Shown here: in pieces, positions 1 through 6,547 of the stretch
How the letters are laid out: every line of letters begins with the position of its first letter
Position numbering within the stretch: position 1 is the first letter of the stretch
Assembly (NCBI GenBank): GCA_029262095.1
Contig: JAJDAB010000549.1
Location: forward strand, 1 to 13,749
DNA: 13,749 bases
From: Candidatus Hydrogenedentota bacterium
GTDB taxonomy: Bacteria > Hydrogenedentota > Hydrogenedentia > Hydrogenedentales > SLHB01
Direction of reading: 5' to 3'
Translations under genes and position numbers: made by a program
Notes under the pieces: model-generated
The model's input: the letters and a program-made list of their open reading frames with translations, nothing else
What the model was told of the DNA's origin: nothing
Database searches by the model: none

Positions 1-404
1 CCACCCGATCGCAACATCTCCGGCAGCGTCATGATCTGATTAACCAGGCCGGTTCTTACTTCCAAATTGGTCGCCGGCAAATCCCTTCCAATCCGATAGG
101 TGGTGTAGTGGTAACCGTGAACATCGACGTACAAGGACGATAACAATGAAACAACCGATGGCAAGGTCCACGGCGCTTGCGATGTGCAGTGGGTAAAGCG
201 GATGCCACGCGTACCCATCGCATCGAGGTTGGGCATGACCGGTTGCCCGTCGCGAAACGCTGAAACGCGATCCGCGCGCAAAGTGTCCGCAACCACCAGT
301 ATAACGTTCGGCAGATTCTCGGTAGATGCCGTAACTGGCAGAAACATGCCAACCAACATCAGCGCGAGGCAATGCCGATAAGCCGTGTGGGTTTGAAAGA
401 TCAT
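1..404 (-). CDS. Sulfatase-superfamily hydrolase, N-terminal part (runs off left edge)
   Basis: The minus strand is open from an ATG at 404-402 to the window edge, giving 134 codons of an incomplete protein. Residues 11-26 form a hydrophobic segment ending in V-T-A before S27, which looks like a Sec signal peptide, so the enzyme is probably periplasmic. After it come a PNVILVVADTLRADR block (residues 32-46; D40 is the likely metal ligand) and MPNLDAMGTRGIRF (57-70), both typical of the alkaline phosphatase/sulfatase fold. Where classical sulfatases have C/S-x-P-x-R, this protein reads T80-L-P-S-V followed by SLLSS. The residue normally converted to formylglycine is therefore Thr and the Arg at +4 is Val. 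By analogy with phosphatases and phosphoethanolamine transferases of the superfamily, the substrate may be a phosphoester or similar rather than a sulfate ester; that is inference. No clear Shine-Dalgarno precedes the ATG. The C-terminal metal ligands lie outside the window. Confidence 0.85.
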   Translation of the reverse strand, partial: MIFQTHTAYRHCLALMLVGMFLPVTASTENLPNVILVVADTLRADRVSAFRDGQPVMPNLDAMGTRGIRFTHCTSQAPWTLPSVVSLLSSLYVDVHGYHYTTYRIGRDLPATNLEVRTGLVNQIMTLPEMLRSG

Positions 405-504
405 AAAACACAGTATAGCAGCGGTCGACTGCGACTAGAGTTGTCAGAAATCTTGGAGACCAAATTTCTTATCTGAATCTTCTAATTCGTCCCTCATGTC
501 AGCT

Positions 505-509
505 AGAGG
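505..509 (+). promoter_or_regulatory. Ribosome binding site (AGAGG) for the broken gene at 518
   Basis: AGAGG lies 8 nt before the ATG at 518. It supports this ATG as a genuine start, although the reading frame meets an amber codon 56 codons later. Confidence 0.45.
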
Positions 510-517
510 CGTTAGAA

Positions 518-979
518 ATGACGAAATTCAGTTCGCTAAAAGAATGGGCAAAAGGGAAGGGCCCACTAGTGGCTATGGTCGCCCAACAAGCTGCGACCTC
601 CGCAACGAGCTGCCTGGAACTGTGCAAGTTGGCGGAGAACAGCGAACTTTTCAGCGTAGTTCAAGAGAGCGTTCCGCCTTCGGTTTAGTTGAAGTTTTAT
701 CGTGCGCGCCTAAAAACGTATGAGAAAGCGTTCAAGGTCTACGAGCGGTTACAACCGGTCCCCGATGAGTTGGAAGACATTGTCGATTTGTTGCTAGAGA
801 ATTGTACACCTGGAAGAAGAACCAAATCCTCACAAAGCGACGAAATCGAAACGCTGCTAAAGCGGATATCCGAACTCGTAATGCAATATCATTACGAGAC
901 CTTGAGCGAACAAAGTGATTTCACGAAAATGGAATCGCTAATGCAGAACAGTCCGGAGGTCATCTTCTTGTTCCGCGTT
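518..979 (+). pseudogene. Hypothetical protein gene interrupted by an in-frame TAG
   Basis: I do not recognise this family. From the ATG at 518, preceded by AGAGG, the frame reads MTKFSSLKEWAKGKG... for 56 residues to a TAG at 686-688. It then continues in the same frame with LKFYRARLKTYEKAFKVYERL and a helical, Lys/Glu/Leu-rich stretch to about 979. Together this is about 154 codons with a single stop, and the composition is similar on both sides (amphipathic helices, charged residues). The simplest reading is one gene broken by a nonsense change, for example at an original Gln, Lys, Glu or Trp codon. The alternative is two small genes, the second from a TTG at 689. The right boundary is uncertain: the frame stays open to 1222, but beyond about 985 it overlaps the transposase in another frame and looks non-coding. 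It could be an accessory gene of the mobile element or an older gene beside the insertion. Confidence 0.45.
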
Positions 980-987
980 AGCATGCC

Positions 988-1974
988 ATGCCAACTGTTA
1001 TGGGGTTGCCCAGTAGCGGGGGCACGAGTCGAATTGTCTCAACACCGCGCGAACGCGCGGAGTTGCTTCGCCTCGGTGTGTCGTTTGACCACGAGATCGA
1101 TGACCTCATGCAAGTCGTCACTCCTGCAACCTATAAGAAATGGCTTCGCGAGCTGCGCAGTTGCAGAAGGAACAGGCCCGCTGGCCGTCCTAGAACCCCA
1201 TTGGCAGCGCGAAACTTGGTGATACGCCTGGCTAAAGAGAACCTGCCCTGGGGTTACCGTCGAATCTTTGGTGAACTCAAGAAACTGGGCATTCGTATAA
1301 GTACGTCCACGATTCGCAACGTTCTTAAGGAGGAAGGGCACTTCCCTGAACCCAACAAGGCAATCAGGAACCCTCCAATTCCCTGGACGACCTTCGTGCA
1401 CGCCAATATGGAATCGATGGTCGCATGCGACTTCTTCACGAAGAAAATATTCACCCTTCGTGGCGTGCGTGTCGCATATGTTCTCGTTTTCATTCATTTG
1501 GGTAGCCGAAAGGTGCTGTGCAGTTCGAGTACTTATCATCCCGATACAGCCTGGGTCATGCAACAGGCTCGAAACGCCATGATGTGGATGAATGGTGAAG
1601 ATATCAATCCCAAGTTTCTAGTTCGGGATCGGGACCGGATATACCCGGATACGTTCGAACCTTTCTGGAGCGATGTCAACGTGAGGTCAATCAAGATTAC
1701 GCCGCGCGCTCCAATGGCGAACACATACTGTGAGAGTTTCATCGGGACACTGAAGTGCGAATGCTGGAACCATTTCATGTGCTTCAGCAAAGACCAGTTG
1801 GATTACATCGTAAGAACGCGGCTCCGGCATTATCACAAGCACAGACCCCACCGGAGAGTAGGACGATACAACTCGGTGCTCGACGAAAACTTTATCCCGA
1901 AAACAGAAGACCAGGTCCGCTGCCGTACCGAACTTGGGGGAATCATTCGCGTGTACTATCGCGACGCTGCGTAA
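988..1974 (+). mobile_element. DDE integrase-core (rve) transposase, 328 aa
   Basis: This is a transposase or integrase of the retroviral-integrase fold (rve), of the IS3/IS481-like 'integrase core domain' type. The N-terminus has a helix-turn-helix region: VTPATYKKWLREL at residues 44-56, then a GRPRTP linker and GYRRIFGELKKLGIRISTSTI at 89-109, which matches the HTH_21-type segment of such proteins. The catalytic domain shows D148 (VACDFF), D214 (LVRDRDRIY) and E249 (NTYCESFIGTLK), a complete DDE triad with 34 residues between the second Asp and the Glu. The C-terminal HYHKHRPHRRVG (281-292) is the usual tail of the family, so the protein appears complete. The ATG at 988 has no good Shine-Dalgarno, the frame is closed just upstream by TAG at 979-981, and ATG 1000 is an alternative start. 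I could not find convincing terminal inverted repeats or a target duplication on either side, so the element borders are undefined. Confidence 0.85.
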
Positions 1975-2184
1975 GGAATCGCGTGTTCGTAAATCTTCTT
2001 GCCGATTCTTGCTAGGAAGCACTGCGCGCAATCGACCACTCTCGTCCCACGCGATGCCGTTCAACGTCGAAATCGTCATTGAGCCCAGTCGATACCCTAG
2101 ACTCTTGTCCCCCACTCTGCTCTTATCGAATTAGTCACCGTAGAAATTCATACTAGATCGTTGACGCCTATAATTTTGCATCTC
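1975..2184. other. Intergenic gap between convergent transposase and esterase genes
   Basis: These 210 bp separate the 3' ends of two convergent genes. I see no stem-loop followed by a T-run on either strand and no clear inverted-repeat end of the insertion element. A short tandem TTCTTGC repeat (about 1995-2012) is present and is probably chance. Any right end of the mobile element should lie here. Confidence 0.5.
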
Positions 2185-4710
2185 TCAGTTCACACTTGGT
2201 ATGGATTCGCCCTCAACTCGAATCTCCTTCATATTCGGCGTACCAAATCCGCGTACTTTAAATGTAACGAAGTCGTCACCCCTGTCAAATCCCAACCCGC
2301 CAATGGGATACACATCGGAGGGGCCCGGAGTAACAAAGGTGAAGTGATTCCAGGCTCCTTCGTCGATCCGAAATTCCGCCTGGACAGTCGCACTGCCCGG
2401 GTGAACAGAACTGTCTCCGTCCTGGTCCTTCCATATGTGGAGTTGGAATAGGATGGGTTCTTCCTTATTTTCTATCTTCCCAATGGCAATCTCACGCGAT
2501 TCGCGCTGGCTACGCACCACCCATTCAGGCCCGCTACCAATGTCTTTCCATTCGACGCCAAATCGCAACTTTGAATGGTCGATCGAACCAGAGTCAATCC
2601 CGACGTAGCAGTAGGAAGATCGGTCAATAGATTTGTCATGTTGACCAGGCCATGCGTCAGGAGTGTTCGGCAGATCCCAAGAAGCATAGATGTGATAATC
2701 GGCAGTGCCATCGGGGATGAGAAGCGGTGCGGTACCATCAATCGTTAGATACCCTATTGCGGCCGAAGAAAAACTGCCGACCACGTAACCGCGCTCTGGA
2801 TTGGCCTCCAGTATTCGATGCCCAGGGGGCGCGGTAGATCCCGACCACCACGCAAGAAGTCCTAGCTCACTTTTCAGTCCCTCATAGATGGCCGACCCCG
2901 TCGCGGAAGCGGGCGGATGTCCCTCTCTATCTATGCCTTCCTGTGTCACGAGAAGGTCGAGGGCTTCGACATTGGGCATGTCGGAACGCAGTCGGAGGAG
3001 TACCGTGCGAGCATATGGAGTTTGGTTTGGGACCGTTACGACGCCCAGCTTTCCAAATCCCTTCGCGCTCGAAAAAGTCAACCACGGACGCTCCCAAACA
3101 GGATCAACCCGCCAAGTCCCCTCCGCCGTTCTTATGAGAAACTCCGTGTTGCCACCGGCTGCAGAAACGGTCGCGGAAAGCGGAGCTGCCGAGAGTATGC
3201 GACGAATGGTCGCGCGCATGGTTTTTGAGTCGTCCATCACCACGCTCACGGGATTCTGTATTCCTGAATCATCTCCTTTCCATCCAACAAAAACATTGCC
3301 TGCGGATGGCGTAACCTGAAGCGATACTCGTTCCCCATCCAGATAATCACGCTTGTCGGGTACGGCATGGATCGCCCCCAACGCATTGCTCGCGATCGTC
3401 AGCGTGTGACGCCTAACATCCCTGCGCTCGACAAATCCGGCCTGAATCCTTTTCGCCATGTCCATTCGGACATGGATGGTTTCTTGGATCGCACGAACAT
3501 CTCCTGCCCAAAACCCGAAGACATGATTTTCTTGTGGAGCCGCAGTAAGGGTTACAAGTGTACCCTCGGCATAAATGCCGCCTGGAGGATCAATGATCAC
3601 TTCTCCGTTTTTCGTCTCGGAGACATCCAGACGATGTACTGGCGGATCCACCCTTTCGTGTTTGGCATTTGAATCGCCTCGGACTGCTTCGACGAGCTCT
3701 GAAACCCAGTCCAATCCTGATGAGCTCGCCTTTAAGCGTTTGTCGTTCTTGGAGGATTCGTCTGGAGGAAATGGAGATGCATTTTCCAGCTTCTCCCAAA
3801 GAAAGCTGGCTATCAATTCCCTTACATCCATACCCTCGTATACTTCGTTAAGAGGTTCATGACCGACGCCTTCCAATGGACAAAAAAGATAGGGAATCTC
3901 ATCGCGGATATACGCGTCTCGAATTTGTTCGGCATGCGCAATAGGTACGATGAAATCTGCCGTGCCGTGCACCAGCATAAGAGGAGGATCAGAAGGATCG
4001 AGTGCTTCCGGATAGGTGGTTCCGCCTGAACAGATCACAGCAGCCTGTACCCGTGACGATTCAGAAGGTGAGTTGAAAGGAGAGATGGTCGGCCCGTCGC
4101 ACAGAAAATCGACTGCGTAGCACGTCGCCACAACAGCCGCCGAAAAAGCGCCCGCCGAATGTCCCATCACCCCAATTCGGTGTTTGGCGATGCCATAGTA
4201 CTCTGCGTTTGCCCTGATCCATCGGACCGCTGTGAAGGCATCGGCAAACGCCGCGTCTGGCACGGCAGGAGGATTATCGACCGAGAGTCGATAGCTGATC
4301 GCAAAGCAGACAAATCCACGTTGGGCCAGAAACCTCCCCATATGGCTCATGCCGTCGCGATGTCCTCCCGTGAACCCCCCACCGTGAATCAGAATTACGG
4401 CAGCTTTGTCGGTACGCTCATAACTCCTCGGTTCGTAGACATCCAATTCGAGCGCTTTGGTGCCGTCTTGGCCAGAAGTGGTTGTGACATTTCCCGTACC
4501 ATAGACTATCCCAGAAGTGATTCGCGCCTCGAAACGCGGCTCAATTGAATCGGGGCTGGAGCAAGATTGATACGCAGCAAAATTCGCCGCGAGTATCATG
4601 AGAATGTTGAGAGCCCGTTGACGGATTCCCGGTTCAGAAGCGAATTGATCGACTACGAATAGTTGCACAATATGAAGAATCCTTTTGTACTCCGAAAGCG
4701 AAAACGACAA
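2185..4710 (-). CDS. Secreted alpha/beta-hydrolase esterase with InlB-B-like and BACON-like domains
   Basis: This multi-domain protein is up to 841 aa. Residues 60-305 are an alpha/beta-hydrolase of the carboxylesterase/acetyl-xylan-esterase-like group, with oxyanion motif HGGGF (109-113), nucleophile elbow GHSAG (S185), acid D252 in HGTADF and catalytic H284 in GVGHEP. All triad residues are present. Two divergent InlB B-repeat-like units follow (about 360-427 and 435-504; motifs VTLTAAP..FGFWAGD and VSLQVTPSAG..FVGWKGD). Next is a BACON-like beta domain (about 510-592, ending LLVTQEG). Last is a beta-rich C-terminal region (600-841) that I cannot name. The product is probably secreted or surface-bound and de-esterifies a polysaccharide or other ester (inference). 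The start is uncertain: TTG at 4710 is the longest, GTG at codon 15 has AAAAGG upstream, and the hydrophobic segment LNILMILAANFAAYQSC (34-50) resembles a signal peptide or weak lipobox at C50. It is divergent from the operon at 5159. Confidence 0.9.
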   Translation of the reverse strand: MSFSLSEYKRILHIVQLFVVDQFASEPGIRQRALNILMILAANFAAYQSCSSPDSIEPRFEARITSGIVYGTGNVTTTSGQDGTKALELDVYEPRSYERTDKAAVILIHGGGFTGGHRDGMSHMGRFLAQRGFVCFAISYRLSVDNPPAVPDAAFADAFTAVRWIRANAEYYGIAKHRIGVMGHSAGAFSAAVVATCYAVDFLCDGPTISPFNSPSESSRVQAAVICSGGTTYPEALDPSDPPLMLVHGTADFIVPIAHAEQIRDAYIRDEIPYLFCPLEGVGHEPLNEVYEGMDVRELIASFLWEKLENASPFPPDESSKNDKRLKASSSGLDWVSELVEAVRGDSNAKHERVDPPVHRLDVSETKNGEVIIDPPGGIYAEGTLVTLTAAPQENHVFGFWAGDVRAIQETIHVRMDMAKRIQAGFVERRDVRRHTLTIASNALGAIHAVPDKRDYLDGERVSLQVTPSAGNVFVGWKGDDSGIQNPVSVVMDDSKTMRATIRRILSAAPLSATVSAAGGNTEFLIRTAEGTWRVDPVWERPWLTFSSAKGFGKLGVVTVPNQTPYARTVLLRLRSDMPNVEALDLLVTQEGIDREGHPPASATGSAIYEGLKSELGLLAWWSGSTAPPGHRILEANPERGYVVGSFSSAAIGYLTIDGTAPLLIPDGTADYHIYASWDLPNTPDAWPGQHDKSIDRSSYCYVGIDSGSIDHSKLRFGVEWKDIGSGPEWVVRSQRESREIAIGKIENKEEPILFQLHIWKDQDGDSSVHPGSATVQAEFRIDEGAWNHFTFVTPGPSDVYPIGGLGFDRGDDFVTFKVRGFGTPNMKEIRVEGESIPSVN

Positions 4711-5158
4711 TCTCGATCAGGTATCGCCGATTAGCAGCAAGAAAGACGCCAACAAGAATACAGTGGGAACAAAATCCGGAGTGGAAGGCTCGATCCTAAG
4801 CAGTACGACGTGCATCACAGAGATTACTCCGCTGAACACATCCCGAATGCCAAGATCGTGAAAGAACGCATTCCCATGTTTTCGTGTTACACAAAAGAAA
4901 CACTTGTGACCTATATTGTGTAACAGATTATCGCAAGCAGAAACGGAAGTCGCAGGAGGAGCCTCTCGCATGGCACTAAATCATATATTAGTGTGCTTTG
5001 GCATTTTTCTTGCTCCCTATCATTTTGGCCGCATTGCACGATTCCCATTCTCGAACGTTACCGAACCTTGATGATCAGGTGCCGTTTGTACCAAGGATGA
5101 CATCGCAAACGTTTCTACACCCTAGATCCTGAACGAGATCAACGTATGGTGAGGTGAC
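4711..5158. other. 448-bp divergent intergenic region
   Basis: This stretch lies between the 5' ends of the minus-strand esterase and the plus-strand operon, so it should hold promoters for both. It contains the perfect inverted repeat at 4885-4925. A minus-strand open frame (4971 to 4717, 84 codons) carries a hydrophobic end (FLLASFLLLIGD) and is in frame with the esterase behind a single TGA at 4719-4717. I do not call it a gene because it has no recognisable domain. I see no RNA gene or riboswitch, and no promoter hexamer pair good enough to call. Confidence 0.55.
4885..4925. promoter_or_regulatory. Perfect 10-bp inverted repeat, candidate operator
   Basis: TGTTACACAA at 4885-4894 is the exact reverse complement of TTGTGTAACA at 4916-4925, separated by 21 bp. 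The half-site centres are 31 bp apart, about three helical turns, which would put two protein subunits or dimers on the same face of the DNA. A third TTGTG lies between them at 4904-4908. There is no T-run after either arm and the loop is long, so a terminator is unlikely. The position between divergent genes fits an operator for a regulator encoded elsewhere. Confidence 0.4.
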
Positions 5159-6535
5159 ATGAACAGTAGTGACCAACGTATTCAACGTAGTTCGAATACG
5201 ATTTCCCGACGCAGCTTTGTTCAAGGCGTCGCGGCGGTGGGCGTATTTGACATCGTTCCGCGGTTTGTCCTGGGAGGCCAGGACCATACCGCGCCGAGCG
5301 AGAAGCTCAACATTGCCGGCATCGGTGTGGGCGGAATGGGATTCACGAATCTACAGGCCATGGCATCGGAAAACATCGTAGCGCTGTGCGATGTTGACGA
5401 TGAATATGCGGCAAAGGCGTTTCAAATGTTTCCCAACGCCACGCGACATCGTGATTTTCGGAGGATGCTCGATACCCAAAAAGAAATTGACGCCGTGATG
5501 ATCGCCACACCAGACCATACGCACGCGATCATCACCTTGGCGGCTATGCAAATGGGAAAACACGTGTATTGTGAAAAACCACTTACTCACACCATCGGGG
5601 AAGTGAGAATGATCACCAAAGCAGCCCGAGAATCGAATGTTGCTACACAAATGGGTAACTGGGGACATGCGAATCCGGATGCCCGGCTCATTAACGAGTG
5701 GATTTGGGACGGTGCCATCGGCAATGTCCGCGCGGTTCACGTTTGGACCGATCGACCGCTTCCGTATCCCGGCTGGACCAAGCGATCGACGAGACCAAAA
5801 GAGACTCCTCCTGTGCCGGCTACGCTGGACTGGGACCTATGGCTTGGCCCGGCGCCCGAGAGGCCATACCATCCCGACTATCTTCCCGGCGTTCGTTGGC
5901 GTCCGTGGTTCGATTTCGGGACAGGCGCCTTGGGCGACTCGATTATTCACAATATCGAGCCCGCGTATTGGGCTCTGGGGCTAGATAAAACGCACCCCAT
6001 AAGTGTCCACGCGAGTTCGACGGAGGTATACGCAGAGACGTATCCCAAGGCGTCCATTATTCACTACGACTACCCAGCTCGCGGCGACGCACCTCCGTTA
6101 ACGATCACCGTTTACGATGGGGGATTGATGCCGCCACGACCCGAGGAACTCGGACCGGATCGAAAGATGCGTACCAACGGGATCCTCTTTGAAGGTGATA
6201 AGGGTAAATTACTGTGCGGTGGATGGAGCAGCGTTCCGGAGTTACTGCCGGAAAGCAGAATGCGCGAGTACAAGCGTCCCCCTGAAACGATTCCAAGATC
6301 TGAGGGCCATCGCCTTGAATGGATTAACGCCTGCAAGACGGGAAACCCGACAGGGTCAGATTTCGCGTATGCGAGCGGCCTTACGGAACTTGTATTACTC
6401 GGCAACGTAGCATTGCGTTCTGGTAGAAACGCTCAGTTGGATTGGGACGGCCCGAACATGAAAGTGACAAACGTTCCCGAAGCCAACGCGTTCCTCCAAA
6501 AAGAGTATCGAAAAGGATGGGCACTCGACGCCTAG
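5159..6535 (+). CDS. Tat-exported Gfo/Idh/MocA-family oxidoreductase
   Basis: This 458-aa NAD(P)-dependent oxidoreductase belongs to the family that includes glucose-fructose oxidoreductase and myo-inositol dehydrogenase, which act on sugars and related polyols. The N-terminus has a twin-arginine signal S16-R-R-S-F-V21 followed by VQGVAAVGVF, so export in folded form is likely. The Rossmann motif is G54-I-G56-V-G-G59 (NIAGIGVGGMG). The family's catalytic Lys appears in CEKPLTHT (E139-K140-P141), and GDSIIHNIEP (D260, H264) matches the conserved Asp and His of the C-terminal domain. The region around 200-250, rich in Trp and Pro, is typical of the Tat-dependent branch found in planctomycetes and Bacteroidota. 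The ATG at 5159 follows GGTGAGGTGAC with rather short spacing. It is the first gene of a six-gene operon, and its TAG stop overlaps the AGGA ribosome binding site of the next gene. The substrate is unknown. Confidence 0.92.
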   Translation: MNSSDQRIQRSSNTISRRSFVQGVAAVGVFDIVPRFVLGGQDHTAPSEKLNIAGIGVGGMGFTNLQAMASENIVALCDVDDEYAAKAFQMFPNATRHRDFRRMLDTQKEIDAVMIATPDHTHAIITLAAMQMGKHVYCEKPLTHTIGEVRMITKAARESNVATQMGNWGHANPDARLINEWIWDGAIGNVRAVHVWTDRPLPYPGWTKRSTRPKETPPVPATLDWDLWLGPAPERPYHPDYLPGVRWRPWFDFGTGALGDSIIHNIEPAYWALGLDKTHPISVHASSTEVYAETYPKASIIHYDYPARGDAPPLTITVYDGGLMPPRPEELGPDRKMRTNGILFEGDKGKLLCGGWSSVPELLPESRMREYKRPPETIPRSEGHRLEWINACKTGNPTGSDFAYASGLTELVLLGNVALRSGRNAQLDWDGPNMKVTNVPEANAFLQKEYRKGWALDA

Positions 6536-6537
6536 GA
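6534..6537 (+). promoter_or_regulatory. AGGA ribosome binding site overlapping the upstream stop codon
   Basis: AGGA shares bases with the TAG stop of the oxidoreductase gene and sits 10 nt before the ATG at 6548. It favours 6548 as the start of the dehydrogenase and suggests translational coupling of the two genes. The competing GTG at 6638 has AAGAAGG about 13 nt upstream. Confidence 0.4.
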
Positions 6538-6547
6538 CAGACCAATA

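Noticed and set aside
1934..2134. Small plus-strand frame after the transposase, and an antisense frame over 1687-2115
   Set aside because: Neither has a recognisable domain or good start signals, and both overlap the transposase coding region; they look like chance open frames.
2888..3862. Several plus-strand open frames within 2888-3862
   Set aside because: They are antisense to the esterase, whose domain motifs are continuous through this region.
686..4719. Stop-codon recoding, since two places (TAG 686-688, TGA 4719-4717) show open frame on both sides of a single stop
   Set aside because: TAA, TAG and TGA all end well-supported genes in this window (for example TAG at 6533 and 12640, TGA at 10605 and 11813, TAA at 9851), so a changed code is not supported.
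4895..4932. A sigma-70 promoter from TTGTGA (4904) and GATTAT (4926)
   Set aside because: Only 4 of 6 matches in each box, and it lies about 230 bp before the operon start; too weak to list as a feature.
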